From contig NZ_CP014619.1 in NCBI RefSeq assembly GCF_002074055.1, positions 1,736,001 through 1,800,000 of the forward strand: a stretch of DNA of 64,000 nucleotides. Reading direction: 5' to 3'. Positions within the stretch are counted from its first letter, which is position 1; each line of letters begins with the position of its first letter. The position numbers and the translations under genes were made by a program. The notes beneath the pieces are model-generated. The model saw only the letters and a list, made by a program, of their open reading frames with translations, did no database searches and was not told the origin of the DNA. This DNA comes from Frondihabitans sp. 762G35 (GTDB taxonomy: Bacteria; Actinomycetota; Actinomycetes; Actinomycetales; Microbacteriaceae). Below, one piece after another: positions 1-8,400 of this stretch.

Positions 1-258
1 CTCGGGGAGGCCGGCCCGCTCGAGGACGGCTCGGGCGGAGGCCACCTCGGCGACCGCCTGCGATGCGTAGTCGCTGCGTCGCACCCCGCGGAGCTCGTCG
101 CCGGTGTACGTGTTGAAGTCGCAGTAGCCGCAGCGCACACGGCAGAACGGAACGTGCAGATAGACGCCGAAGTGGCGGTTCTCGGCGCCGTCGCGGACGC
201 TCTCGGGCAGGAGGCCGTCGGCGGGAGCGGCGTCGGCGATCGGGAGGGTGCTGGGCAC
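1..258 (-). CDS. hemW: HemW-type radical SAM protein, 5' part only
   Basis: This is the N-terminal 86 codons of a radical SAM protein of the HemW/HemN-like family (heme chaperone, formerly called oxygen-independent coproporphyrinogen oxidase); the rest lies beyond the left edge. The translation contains HFGVYLHVPFCRVRCGYCDF, whose CxxxCxxC (CRVRCGYC) binds the SAM-cleaving 4Fe-4S cluster, followed by NTYTGDEL, typical of HemW. The start is taken as GTG at 258, a few bases after the stop of the upstream DUF1990 gene on the same strand, so the two are probably co-transcribed. In actinobacteria hemW commonly lies near lepA, which fits the neighbourhood. Confidence 0.88.
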   Translation of the reverse strand, partial: MPSTLPIADAAPADGLLPESVRDGAENRHFGVYLHVPFCRVRCGYCDFNTYTGDELRGVRRSDYASQAVAEVASARAVLERAGLPE

Positions 259-263
259 GCCGG

Positions 264-914
264 TCAGTCGCCCACGAGCACGCGGAGGTAGCGCTGGGTG
301 TACTTCTTCTGCTGGGCCCGCAGGAACGGCGACACGAGACGCCACTTCCAGGTCGACGGGCGGGAGAACGCCCGGATGGTCAGCCAGACCGAGCCGTCGT
401 CGGTCTGATCGATCACCCACGACTCCTCGCCGCTCTCGGGGTGGCCCTCGAGCGTGCCGTAGGCGAAGCCCCGGCGGGTCGGCTCGTCGATGACGTAGAC
501 GACGCGGACCGGCGCCTCGACGTGGCGGCCGTAGGCCTTCATGAGCAGGGTGGCGGTGGTGCCGGCCGTGAGGAACGGCTCGCCCTCCGGCGAGAAGTGC
601 GACTCGCTGTCGGGCGCGGCATAGTCCGCAGGATCGAGGGGGTTGCCCTCGTCGTCGAAGGTGACGGGCGTGTAGGCGCCCTCGTGGACCGCCGGCACGT
701 CGTCGACACGGACCTCGATGCCGCTGCGCTCCTGCACCTTCCAGGTCAGCAGAGCGGCGGCAGCGGCCTCGAACCGGGCGTCGCCGTGGCCGATGCGCGT
801 GCGGTACTCGACCGGGCGGAACCCCTTGGGCGGGTACTGCAGGAGGTCGGGGGCCTGCGTCGCTCCGACCTGCCCGTAGGTGGTCTGGGTGTCGGTGTGG
901 GTTGCTCGGCGCAT
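264..914 (-). CDS. DUF1990 family protein
   Basis: This 216-residue protein resembles the DUF1990 (YndJ C-terminal/UPF0548-like) family, whose biochemical role is not established. Family-like features are the N-terminal PPKGFRPVEYRTRIGHGDARF, a central VVYVIDEPTRRGFAYGTLEGHPESGEE stretch (residues about 137-163), and the terminal region SRPSTWKWRLVSPFLRAQQ followed by a basic tail. No signal peptide or membrane segment is visible. The ATG at 914 has no Shine-Dalgarno; a TAGACT -10 element ends six bases upstream, so it is probably leaderless. The hemW start follows its stop within six bases, which suggests one transcript. Family call is confident, function unknown. Confidence 0.8.
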   Translation of the reverse strand: MRRATHTDTQTTYGQVGATQAPDLLQYPPKGFRPVEYRTRIGHGDARFEAAAAALLTWKVQERSGIEVRVDDVPAVHEGAYTPVTFDDEGNPLDPADYAAPDSESHFSPEGEPFLTAGTTATLLMKAYGRHVEAPVRVVYVIDEPTRRGFAYGTLEGHPESGEESWVIDQTDDGSVWLTIRAFSRPSTWKWRLVSPFLRAQQKKYTQRYLRVLVGD

Positions 915-920
915 TCGCTC

Positions 921-926
921 AGTCTA
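921..926 (-). promoter_or_regulatory. -10 element of a probable leaderless promoter for the DUF1990 gene
   Basis: On the minus strand TAGACT is followed by six bases and then the ATG at 914, with no Shine-Dalgarno. In actinobacteria transcription usually starts 6-7 bases after the -10 hexamer, so the mRNA would begin at or near the start codon. No clear -35 is visible. Confidence 0.5.
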
Positions 927-1005
927 GCTTCGGCACCCTGCGGGCCGGCTTCCGCCCCCGTCGGCCGGCCTCGGTGCCCGTCGGCCGGTCTCGGTCGGCG
1001 GCGGC

Positions 1006-1188
1006 TCAGGCGCGGTTGCGAACGCTCCGCACGACCCAGCCGATGACGGCGAGCACCACGATCACGATCCCGATGAAGAGCAGGAACTTGAGCGCGGCGA
1101 CGAAGATGCCGAAGCCGAAGAGGACGACGCCGACGATGATCGCGATGATGAGAAGAGCAGGCATACCTCCAGCATGCCCGTTCCGCAC
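1006..1188 (-). CDS. small two-helix membrane protein, function unknown
   Basis: A short hydrophobic protein of 60 residues from GTG 1188, or 52 from ATG 1164. It consists almost wholly of two predicted membrane helices (about residues 11-30 and 33-54 in the longer form), with a basic tail VRSVRNRA. It resembles the small hydrophobic proteins often annotated as hypothetical in Microbacteriaceae. The start is uncertain: a GGAGG lies only one base before ATG 1164, too close to act normally, while GTG 1188 lies 12 bases after the lepA stop and could be translationally coupled. It is read in the same direction as lepA and is probably its last co-transcribed gene. I do not recognise a function. 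Confidence 0.6.
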   Translation of the reverse strand: MRNGHAGGMPALLIIAIIVGVVLFGFGIFVAALKFLLFIGIVIVVLAVIGWVVRSVRNRA

Positions 1189-1200
1189 CCCGGAGGACCG

Positions 1201-3051
1201 CTACTTGTCCTTCTTCTTCTCCGTGTCGCCCGACAGCGCGGCGATGAACGCCTCCTGGGGGACGTCGACGCGACCGATGGTCTTCATTCGCTTCTTGCCC
1301 TCCTTCTGCTTCTCGAGCAGCTTGCGCTTGCGGGTGATGTCGCCGCCGTAGCACTTGGCGAGCACGTCTTTCCGCATCGCGCGGATCGACTCGCGCGCGA
1401 TGATCCGGGCGCCGATGGCCGCCTGGATCGGCACCTCGAACTGCTGCCTCGGGATGAGTTCCCGGAGCCGCCCCGTCATGAGGACGCCGTAGGCGTACGC
1501 CTTGTCGCGGTGCACGATGGTCGAGAACGCGTCGACCTGCTCGCCCTGCAGGAGGATGTCGACCTTGACGAGATCGGCATCCTGCTCGCCGCTCGGCTCG
1601 TAGTCGAGGGAGGCGTAGCCCTGCGTCTTGCTCTTGAGCTGGTCGAAGAAGTCGAAGACGATCTCGCCGAGCGGCATGTTGTAGCGGAGCTCGACGCGGT
1701 CCTCGCCGAGGTACTCCATGCCGAGGAGGGTGCCTCGTCGGCTCTGGCAGAGCTCCATGATGACGCCGACGTAGTCTTTCGGCGCCAGGATGGCCGCCTT
1801 GACCATGGGCTCCGCGACGGAGGCGATCTTCCCGTCGGGGAACTCGGACGGGTTCGTCACGGTCACGGTCTTGCGGTCCTCGGTGGTGACCTCGTAGACG
1901 ACGCTCGGCGCCGTGGTGATGAGGTCGAGGTTGAACTCGCGCTCGAGACGCTCGGTGATGATCTCGAGGTGCAGGAGCCCGAGGAACCCGCAGCGGAACC
2001 CGAAGCCGAGCGCGACCGACGTCTCGGGCTCGTAGACGAGCGCCGCGTCGGACAGCTTCAGCTTGTCGAGGGCCTCGCGCAGGATCGGGTAGTCGCTCCC
2101 GTCGATCGGGTACAGCCCCGAGAACACCATCGGCAGGGGCTCGGTGTAGCCGGCCAGCGCCTGCGTGGCCGGCTTCGCGGCCGTCGTGACGGTGTCGCCG
2201 ACCTTCGACTGGCGGACGTCTTTCACGCCGGTGATGAGGTAGCCGACCTCGCCGACGCTGAGACCCTTGCTGACGGTCGGCTCGGGCGACGAGACGCCGA
2301 TCTCGAGGATGTCGTGCACCGCGCGGGTGGACATCATCTGGATCTTCTCGCGCGGCTGGAGGGTCCCGTCGATCATGCGGACGTAGGTGATGACGCCGCG
2401 GTAGCTGTCGTAGACGGAGTCGAAGATCATGGCGCGCGCCGGGGCGTCCTTGACGCCCTTGGGCGCGGGGATCCGATTCACGACGACGTCGAGGAGCTCC
2501 TCGACCCCGACGCCCGTCTTGCCGCTCACGCGCAGGACGTCTTCCGGCCGGCCGCCGATGAGCTGGGCCAGCTCGCCGGCGTACTTCTCGGGGTCGGCGG
2601 CGGGGAGATCGATCTTGTTCAGCACCGGGATGATCTCGAGATCGTTCTCGAGCGCCAGGTAGAGGTTGGCCAGCGTCTGGGCCTCGATGCCCTGCGCCGC
2701 GTCGACGAGGAGGATCGCACCCTCGCAGGCCGCGAGCGACCGGGAGACCTCGTAGCTGAAGTCGACGTGACCCGGCGTGTCGATCATGTTGAGGGCGAAG
2801 GTCTTCCCGTCGACCTCCCACGGCATGCGCACGGCCTGGCTCTTGATGGTGATGCCGCGCTCGCGCTCGATGTCCATCCGGTCGAGGTACTGGGCGCGCA
2901 TGGCGCGATCCTCGACGACGCCCGTGATACCGAGCATCCGGTCGGCGAGAGTCGACTTGCCGTGGTCGATGTGCGCGATGATGCAGAAGTTGCGGATGTT
3001 CTCGGGCGCGGTCGACGCGGGCTCGAGGGCGGTTGCTGCTTTGGGGCTCAC
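1201..3051 (-). CDS. lepA: elongation factor 4 (LepA), ribosome back-translocase
   Basis: A 616-residue translational GTPase of full family length. It binds ribosomes and can back-translocate tRNAs; it is thought to help translation under ionic or cold stress and 30S biogenesis. The G-domain motifs are intact: AHIDHGKS (residues 26-33), DTPGH (91-95) and NKID (145-148). Beyond them lie the EF-G-like domains and the LepA-specific C-terminal domain ending in a lysine-rich tail (about residues 580-616). The start is GTG at 3051, with AGAAAG upstream as a weak ribosome site. The aminotransferase gene lies upstream on the same strand after a 116-base spacer in which I see nothing recognisable. Confidence 0.97.
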   Translation of the reverse strand: MSPKAATALEPASTAPENIRNFCIIAHIDHGKSTLADRMLGITGVVEDRAMRAQYLDRMDIERERGITIKSQAVRMPWEVDGKTFALNMIDTPGHVDFSYEVSRSLAACEGAILLVDAAQGIEAQTLANLYLALENDLEIIPVLNKIDLPAADPEKYAGELAQLIGGRPEDVLRVSGKTGVGVEELLDVVVNRIPAPKGVKDAPARAMIFDSVYDSYRGVITYVRMIDGTLQPREKIQMMSTRAVHDILEIGVSSPEPTVSKGLSVGEVGYLITGVKDVRQSKVGDTVTTAAKPATQALAGYTEPLPMVFSGLYPIDGSDYPILREALDKLKLSDAALVYEPETSVALGFGFRCGFLGLLHLEIITERLEREFNLDLITTAPSVVYEVTTEDRKTVTVTNPSEFPDGKIASVAEPMVKAAILAPKDYVGVIMELCQSRRGTLLGMEYLGEDRVELRYNMPLGEIVFDFFDQLKSKTQGYASLDYEPSGEQDADLVKVDILLQGEQVDAFSTIVHRDKAYAYGVLMTGRLRELIPRQQFEVPIQAAIGARIIARESIRAMRKDVLAKCYGGDITRKRKLLEKQKEGKKRMKTIGRVDVPQEAFIAALSGDTEKKKDK

Positions 3052-3167
3052 GCTGTCTTTCTGGCCGGAGTGCTGATTCGGGTTCGGATGATTCTCCCAT
3101 GCGCGGGCACGCGTGGGCTCCGCGCCGCGTGACCCGGGCGAAGTCGGCCCGTCTCAGGCGGGCGTCG

Positions 3168-4319
3168 TCACTCGCTGCGCACCGGAGCCGGGATCGCGGT
3201 GAGGCCCTTCCGGAGGCTCTCCTCGGTGGCGGCGAGGCAGACGCGGATCCAGCCCTCGCCGGTCCGCCCGAAGGCGCTGCCCGGAGCCACGGCGACGCGC
3301 TTCTCGACGAGGAAGTCCTCCGCCCAGCGCGCGACGTCGCCGCGGGAGACGTGGGACACGTCGATCCAGAGGTAGAAGGCGCCCTCGGGCTCGAGGTAGG
3401 ACAGCCCGCGCTCGTCGAGGAGGGCGATCGCGAATTCGAGGTTCTCCTGGTAGTGGGCACGGGCGTCGGCCACGGGTTGGTGGTCGCCGACGACGGCGGC
3501 GAGGGCGGCGTACTGGTCGGGCTCCGCCACGCAGCTGATCTGGGCCTCCTGCACGGTGCGCATCGTCTCGGCGAGCCCGCGGGGAACGACGAGATAGCCG
3601 ACCCGGACACCCGTCATGGCGTACGTCTTGCTCAGGGAGAAGACGCTGAAGACGCGGTCGTCGTCGTCGAGCGACGCGAGGCTCGTGTGCGCCGCCCCGT
3701 AGGTGAAGTACTCGTAGACCTCGTCGCTGATGACCCAGAGGTCGTGCCTCTTCGCGAAGGCGAGGAGGTCGCGGAGGACCTCCTCGCTGAAGACGGAGCC
3801 GAGGGGGTTGCTCGGGGAGTTGACGACGAGGGCTCGCGTCCGGTCGGTCACGAGGTTCTCGAGCTCGTCGAAATCGGGCTGGAAGCCGCGCGACGGGCTG
3901 AGCGCGTAGGGGACGGGGCGGGCGTCCATCATGTGGGCGTTCATGGTGAAGGTCGTGTAACCGGGATCGGGAACCAGGATCTCGTCTCCCGCGGCCAGGA
4001 GCAGCCCCATCGCCTGGTGCAGCGCCTGCGTCGCCCCGACCGTGACCCAGACCTGCTCGACGTCGACGTGGACGTCGTTCTCCCGCGCCAGCTTGTGGAC
4101 GAGGGCCTCTCGCAGCGGCAGGATGCCCCCGTTGGGCGTGTAGCCCGTCCGGTCGTCGGCCCACGCTCGCCGGGCCGCGTCGATGATGTGCCGCGCGACG
4201 GGGACGTCGGGCTCGCCCACGCAGAGGAACGTCACGTCGTCGAGACGCATCGCCATCTCGAAGACACGGCGGATGCCGGAGGCGGGCACGGACGTCATGT
4301 GCGGAGCGAGCGAGGGCAT
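3168..4319 (-). CDS. PLP-dependent class I/II aminotransferase
   Basis: A 383-residue fold-type I aminotransferase. The PLP Schiff-base lysine is Lys231 in SLSKTYAMTG, with SDEVY (Asp199, pairing with the pyridine nitrogen) and NSPSNP (Asn171) upstream and GSAFG near the C-terminus. These match the aspartate/alanine/aromatic aminotransferase superfamily; the substrate cannot be told from sequence. GYTPNGG (residues 59-65) is the usual substrate-loop motif. The gene starts at ATG 4319 without a Shine-Dalgarno, behind a leaderless-type -10, so it is probably its own transcription unit opposed to rpsT. Confidence 0.88.
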   Translation of the reverse strand: MPSLAPHMTSVPASGIRRVFEMAMRLDDVTFLCVGEPDVPVARHIIDAARRAWADDRTGYTPNGGILPLREALVHKLARENDVHVDVEQVWVTVGATQALHQAMGLLLAAGDEILVPDPGYTTFTMNAHMMDARPVPYALSPSRGFQPDFDELENLVTDRTRALVVNSPSNPLGSVFSEEVLRDLLAFAKRHDLWVISDEVYEYFTYGAAHTSLASLDDDDRVFSVFSLSKTYAMTGVRVGYLVVPRGLAETMRTVQEAQISCVAEPDQYAALAAVVGDHQPVADARAHYQENLEFAIALLDERGLSYLEPEGAFYLWIDVSHVSRGDVARWAEDFLVEKRVAVAPGSAFGRTGEGWIRVCLAATEESLRKGLTAIPAPVRSE

Positions 4320-4325
4320 GCGGCG

Positions 4326-4331
4326 ACGGTA
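4326..4331 (-). promoter_or_regulatory. -10 element of a probable leaderless aminotransferase promoter
   Basis: TACCGT on the minus strand is followed by exactly six bases and ATG 4319. No ribosome binding site is present, so a leaderless transcript is inferred. Confidence 0.5.
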
Positions 4332-4395
4332 CTACGACCCGCCGACACGCCCCGCGACGGCCTGGACCTCTCGCGGACACACCCGGCCCGTCCGA

Positions 4396-4424
4396 TTGAG
4401 TGTCGGGGTCGCTCCTGGTAACGT
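4396..4424 (+). promoter_or_regulatory. housekeeping promoter of rpsT
   Basis: TTGAGT (4396-4401), a 17-base spacer and TAACGT (4419-4424) make a good match to the principal sigma factor consensus and point towards rpsT. Transcription would start near 4431, giving a 5' leader of about 160 bases before the GTG at 4592. Confidence 0.65.
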
Positions 4425-4540
4425 TGACCCTTGGCTTCCGCTGCCGCTTCCCCGCTGCGCAGCGAATCGCAGCCGAGTTCGCTTCGGCGATCGGGTCCGC
4501 CCTCTACGGATCAGGTCGGCTGCGTACACAGAATCGCACT

Positions 4541-4558
4541 CCGGTAGACGCCTACCGG
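4541..4558 (+). promoter_or_regulatory. hairpin in the rpsT leader
   Basis: CCGGTAG (4541-4547) pairs perfectly with CTACCGG (4552-4558) across a four-base loop, 33 bases before the rpsT start. S20 synthesis is autoregulated in Escherichia coli; whether this leader does the same here is inference. Confidence 0.4.
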
Positions 4559-4591
4559 GGTCACTCGTCCAGACAGAGAAGGTACAACCAA

Positions 4592-4852
4592 GTGGCAAAC
4601 ATCAAGTCGCAGATCAAGCGCATCGGCACCAACAAGAAGTCGCAGGAGCGCAACAAGGCCGTCAAGAGCGAGCTCAAGACCGCCATCCGCTCCACGCACG
4701 CGGCCATCGCCGCCGCCGACAAGGACGCGGCCGTCGCCGCCCTCACCGTCGCGACGAAGAAGCTCGACAAGGCCGTCAGCAAGGGTGTCATCCACCAGAA
4801 CCAGGCTGCGAACCGCAAGTCGTCCATCGCCAAGCAGGTCGGCGCTCTCTAG
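4592..4852 (+). CDS. rpsT: 30S ribosomal protein bS20
   Basis: An 86-residue, lysine- and alanine-rich protein that binds 16S rRNA early in 30S assembly. The opening [16 protein letters not shown] and the later [16 protein letters not shown] are diagnostic of bS20, and the length is normal. The start is GTG at 4592, chosen because the conserved N-terminus begins there and GAGAAGG precedes it by about ten bases; the frame is open further upstream, but that part matches nothing in S20. The gene stands alone with its own promoter and a strong terminator, which is usual for rpsT. Confidence 0.97.
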   Translation: MANIKSQIKRIGTNKKSQERNKAVKSELKTAIRSTHAAIAAADKDAAVAALTVATKKLDKAVSKGVIHQNQAANRKSSIAKQVGAL

Positions 4853-4870
4853 AGAGTCACCCGCCTCGCC

Positions 4871-4905
4871 GAAGGCCCCGCACCCCTCGAGGGAGCGGGG
4901 CCTTC
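4871..4905. terminator. bidirectional intrinsic terminator between rpsT and holA
   Basis: An 11-bp perfect stem (GAAGGCCCCGC at 4871-4881 with its complement at 4895-4905) encloses a 13-base loop that can itself pair (CCCTCGAGGG). It lies 18 bases past the rpsT stop and between two convergent genes, so it can end both transcripts. The usual T-tract is short, as is common at high GC. Confidence 0.75.
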
Positions 4906-4958
4906 GTCATCCCCGGCCGTGCGTCATCTGCCGGCCGTGAGGCGAGCAGGGTCGCCCG

Positions 4959-5999
4959 TCACCGCGGTAGACGGCCCCGCGCGCTGATGACGGACACCAT
5001 CCGCTCCAGCGCGTAGACGGCGTCGCGCTCCCGGCCCTTCACGGCGGCGTCGGTGGTCGCGAGCAGGTCGATGGAGGTGCCGAGCCCGTCGTCGGTCCAG
5101 CCCGCGAGGTCTCGCCGGGCCCGGTCGACCTGCCACGGCGCGAGTCCGAACTGCGAGGCGAGCTGACCCGAGCCGCCGCGCGCCCCGCTGATCTTCGCCA
5201 TGGTGCGGATCTTGCTCGCGAACGCGGCGACGATGGGCACCGGGTCGGCGCCGGAGGCGAGGGCGTGGCGCAGCAGGATCAGGGCCTCGCCCTGCCGACC
5301 GGCGATCGCGGCGTCGGCGACCTTGAACGCGTTCGTCTCGACGCGACCCGAGTAGTACTTCTCGACGGTCGCCTCCGTGATCTCCGCCGCGGAATCGGCG
5401 AGGAGCTGCTGGCACGCGGACGCCAGCTCGGAGAGGTCGTCCTGGAACGCCTGGACGAGCGCTCGGAGAGCACCCGCGGAGATCCGTCGACCCTCGGCCG
5501 CGAACTCGGCCGCGGCGAAGTCGAGCTTCTCGGTGTCTTTCTTGAGCTCCGCGCAGACGACCTCGATGCCGCCTCCCAGACCTCCGCGGAGGGCGTCGAG
5601 GAGCTTCTTGCCGCGGACTCCCCCGGCGTGGCGGAGGACGACGTACGCGCCGTCGGCCGGCGCCCGGAGGTAGTCGAGGATCTCCGTGAGGAAGGCGTCG
5701 GTGCACTTCTCGACGGCCGAGACGCGCAGGAGTCGCGGCTCGGCGAAGAGCGACGGGCTCGCGAGCGTGATGAGCTCACCCGGAGAGTAGTGGTCGGCCT
5801 CGACGTCGTTGACCTCGAGGCTCGGATCCTCGGCCGTGAGCTGATCGCGGAGCTGGCGGACGGCGCGGTCGGCGAGGAACTGCTCGGGACCCGACACGAG
5901 GACGACGGGGGCGGGCCGGATGCGATCCCACGCGAGCTGGTCGATCTTGACGGCGGCCTTCTTGGCCCCCGTCGTCCTGCCCGTGTCGCGCTGAGCCAC
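4959..5999 (-). CDS. holA: DNA polymerase III subunit delta
   Basis: A 346-residue protein of the HolA family, the clamp-loader subunit that opens the beta sliding clamp. The N-terminal part has the VVLVSGPEQFLADRAVRQL motif (residues about 32-50), a degenerate AAA+ region as expected for delta, and PSLFAEPRLLRV. The C-terminal collar region contains ILLRHALASGADPVPIVAAF. The start is GTG at 5999, with GGAGGAG six bases upstream. It follows comEC in the comEA-comEC-holA order typical of actinobacteria. The comEC reading frame stays open far into this gene in another frame; codon use supports holA as the real gene here. Confidence 0.93.
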   Translation of the reverse strand: MAQRDTGRTTGAKKAAVKIDQLAWDRIRPAPVVLVSGPEQFLADRAVRQLRDQLTAEDPSLEVNDVEADHYSPGELITLASPSLFAEPRLLRVSAVEKCTDAFLTEILDYLRAPADGAYVVLRHAGGVRGKKLLDALRGGLGGGIEVVCAELKKDTEKLDFAAAEFAAEGRRISAGALRALVQAFQDDLSELASACQQLLADSAAEITEATVEKYYSGRVETNAFKVADAAIAGRQGEALILLRHALASGADPVPIVAAFASKIRTMAKISGARGGSGQLASQFGLAPWQVDRARRDLAGWTDDGLGTSIDLLATTDAAVKGRERDAVYALERMVSVISARGRLPR

Positions 6000-8389
6000 G
6001 TTTCTCCTCCGGCGGCGTTCCCGGTGAGCCGACCGGGTTCCACTTTAGGTGCAGCCGCCGACGCTCGCGGCCCGTCGTGCCAGACGTCCAGCCCTCCGTC
6101 GCGACCGACGCCGACCGCGACGGTGCCGTCCGTGTCGGATCGCAGGATCGACGCGCCGAGTCGCCCGAGCATCGTCAGCGTCTGCGCCGTCGGGTGCCCG
6201 TAGCTGTTGTCCGCCCCGACGCCGACGAGCGCCAGACGCGGTCGGAGGGCTTCGTAGAGCCGAGGGCTCTGGTCGCGCGACCCGTGGTGGGACACCTTGA
6301 CCACGTCGACCTCGCCGAGCCCCTCCCGCCCCGCGAGCCGTTGCTGAGCGCGCGCGCCGAGGTCGCCGAGGAGGACCGACGTCAGGCACCGTTCGGTTGC
6401 TCGCGGGCACGACACCCGGACGACCACGCTGGCGTCGTTGCCGGGTGCGGCCGCGGGTGGCGGCCAGAGCAGCTCGAGGTCGACCGCGCCGAGCGGCAGC
6501 ACCGTGCCGATCGTCGCCTCGGAGACCTCCGCTCCCGCCGCCTCGAAGCCTCTGACCAGACGTTCGTCGCCGCGTCCGTCCGTCGGCCCGACGACCACCG
6601 AGCCGACGCGCCCGGCGAGGACGGGCGCGGCACCGACGTGATCGCGATCGAAGTGCGTGAGGACGAGGACGTCGATCCGCTCGACTCCCACGAGCGACAG
6701 ACAGGCCTCGAGGAGCTCCCGGTCGTCCCCCGTGTCGACGAGAGCCACCTCCTCACCGGATCGGACCAGGACCGCGTCGCCCTGCCCGACGTCGCACTGG
6801 ACGAGCTGCCAGTCGCGCGGCAGCGCGAGCCGTCGGCCCACCTCGCGCCCGGTCGTCACGGACACCAGGGGCAGCGCGAGGGCGAGGAGTGCCGCGACGG
6901 CGACCCGGCGGCTCCTGCGGTGCGGAGTCGTCAGCACGACGCCCGCGACCGCGACGACGAGGAGTGCCGCGACCGCGACCGCGAGGCCGCCGTCGCCCCA
7001 GGCGAGCGTCGACAGCGGCGCCCGAGCGAAGAAGCGCGCCACCGCGGCGATCCACGCGGACGGCACCCACGCCACGGCCGCCACGATCTGCGCGGCGCCG
7101 GGCCAGACGGGCTGCAGGAGGCACGCCGCCAGCCCGAGGACGGTCGCCACCGGTGCGGCCGGTTCGGCGAGGACGTTCGCCACGACGCTGTGCACCGGCA
7201 CCGTCGGCGAGAGAGTCAGGAGCAGCGGCTGGCACGCCAGCTGTGCGGCCAGGGGCACGGCGAGCCCCGTGGCGAGCGGATCCGGCAGGATGCGCGCGAG
7301 CAGTCGGGTCAGCGGTCTCGTCAGGACGACCAGGCCCGCCGTGGCGAGGACGGAGAGGGCGAACGAGTAGCTGCGCGCCAGCCACGGGTCTCCGACGAGG
7401 AGCAGGGCGACGGCGAGAGCGACGAGCGGGAGCCCCCGGACGGGTCGGCCGCAGGCGATCAGGACGAGCGCCGCCCCGGCCATCACCGCGGCCCGCATCA
7501 CGCTCGGCTCGGGTGTCACGAGCACCACGAAGAGCACCAGGGCGACCCCGGCCGCCGCCAACCGCGCGAGTCGGGCGAGCCGCGCCAGACCCGTCACGGC
7601 CAGAACGAGGGCGACGACGACGGCGCAGTTGGCCCCGGAGACGGCGGTGAGGTGGCTCAGCCCGGTCGCGGTCATCGCCGCGTCGAGCGACTCGTCGACG
7701 GCGGACGTGTCGCCGATGCTGAGCCCGGGCAGGAGCGCACCGCCGTCTCCCGGAAGGTGCGCCGCCACGGCGGAGAAGGCGGCTCGCAGCTCGCCCGCCC
7801 ACCCGACGACCCCTCCGGCCCGTTCCAGGATCGCCACGGTCGTGGTCGCCCGACCGAGATGAACCACGTCTCCCCCGGAGTCGGCGGGACGGAGCGTCGC
7901 CTCGACCCGGACGCGATCGCCGGCCCGGGGCACGTCGTCGAACGTCGCCTCGAAGAGCAGGATGGGTACCGCACCGCCGCCGAGGACCGACTCTCCCCCG
8001 AGGGTCGCCGCCCTGTCGACCCGGAGTCTCAGTCGATCGGCCCCCGTGTCGCCCCCGGCGGTCGCCGTGCCCTCGAGCACCAGGGTGCGCCCGGACCGCG
8101 CGGAGTCCGACAAAGCGGCCGGGTCGCGCTCGGCGAGCCGCGACGCCCCGACTCCCGACGCCGTCGAGACGATCGCCAGGCCGAGCCCGACGAGCACGAG
8201 AGCGGCGACGAGGCGCGTCGACCCGCCGGATGCCACCCGCCGGCCGAGGAGCACCGCGGCGACCAGGGCGGCAGCCGCCGCGGCGCCCGCCCCCAGGCCG
8301 AGCGTCGGCAGGCTCGCAGGATGCGGGAGCGCGAGCACGAGCGCCAGCCACGCCATCGCGCAGGGCCCGGCGAGCCGGAGGTCGATCAC
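5279..8389 (-). CDS. comEC: ComEC/Rec2 DNA-uptake channel protein (reading frame lacks its expected stop)
   Basis: A polytopic inner-membrane protein of the ComEC/Rec2 family, which moves single-stranded DNA into the cytoplasm during competence. The N-terminus has membrane helices, then a DUF4131-like soluble part, the Competence domain (ISAVSGAN-like motif LTAVSGANCAVVVAL), and a C-terminal metallo-beta-lactamase-like domain with DVGQGDAVLV, LTHFDRDHVG and VSHHGSRDQ. The GTG start at 8389 lies 11 bases after the comEA stop. Recognisable ComEC sequence ends near 6050, but the frame stays open to 5279, overlapping holA by 721 bases as Ser/Arg-rich shadow sequence. A stop TAA at 6045-6047 lies one frame away. 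The true gene probably ends near 6045; a natural lost stop or a base-call indel are both possible. Confidence 0.85.
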   Translation of the reverse strand: MIDLRLAGPCAMAWLALVLALPHPASLPTLGLGAGAAAAAALVAAVLLGRRVASGGSTRLVAALVLVGLGLAIVSTASGVGASRLAERDPAALSDSARSGRTLVLEGTATAGGDTGADRLRLRVDRAATLGGESVLGGGAVPILLFEATFDDVPRAGDRVRVEATLRPADSGGDVVHLGRATTTVAILERAGGVVGWAGELRAAFSAVAAHLPGDGGALLPGLSIGDTSAVDESLDAAMTATGLSHLTAVSGANCAVVVALVLAVTGLARLARLARLAAAGVALVLFVVLVTPEPSVMRAAVMAGAALVLIACGRPVRGLPLVALAVALLLVGDPWLARSYSFALSVLATAGLVVLTRPLTRLLARILPDPLATGLAVPLAAQLACQPLLLTLSPTVPVHSVVANVLAEPAAPVATVLGLAACLLQPVWPGAAQIVAAVAWVPSAWIAAVARFFARAPLSTLAWGDGGLAVAVAALLVVAVAGVVLTTPHRRSRRVAVAALLALALPLVSVTTGREVGRRLALPRDWQLVQCDVGQGDAVLVRSGEEVALVDTGDDRELLEACLSLVGVERIDVLVLTHFDRDHVGAAPVLAGRVGSVVVGPTDGRGDERLVRGFEAAGAEVSEATIGTVLPLGAVDLELLWPPPAAAPGNDASVVVRVSCPRATERCLTSVLLGDLGARAQQRLAGREGLGEVDVVKVSHHGSRDQSPRLYEALRPRLALVGVGADNSYGHPTAQTLTMLGRLGASILRSDTDGTVAVGVGRDGGLDVWHDGPRASAAAPKVEPGRLTGNAAGGETWLSATRAGRRGPRRPPSRSTSSRGIASGPPPSSSCRVPSSSSPTAPSASSAISSRPRIRASRSTTSRPTTTLRVSSSRSRARRSSPSRDSCASRPSRSAPTPSSRRSSTTSGRRPTARTSSSATPGESAARSSSTPSAEVWEAASRSSARSSRKTPRSSTSPRPSSRPRVDGSPRVLSERSSRRSRTTSPSWRPRASSSSPIPRRRSRRRPSRSTTRVASRRTRSRSPTPRSPVGRARP

Positions 8390-8400
8390 GCCGGTGCTCG

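Noticed and set aside
957-996. Two copies of a 20-base GC-rich sequence (CCCGTCGGCCGG...) near the small membrane gene
   Set aside because: Only two imperfect copies in very GC-rich spacer DNA; too simple to mean more than local duplication.
1174-3132. Long open frame of 652 codons on the plus strand
   Set aside because: It is the antisense shadow of lepA; composition is low complexity and no family motif appears. Similar long antisense frames (6077-8728, 8230-12057, 14432-16261, 54202-57360 and others) are rejected for the same reason.
3052-3167. A GGTTCGGAT stretch reminiscent of a tRNA T-loop
   Set aside because: No acceptor, D or anticodon arm can be folded around it; no tRNA is supported.
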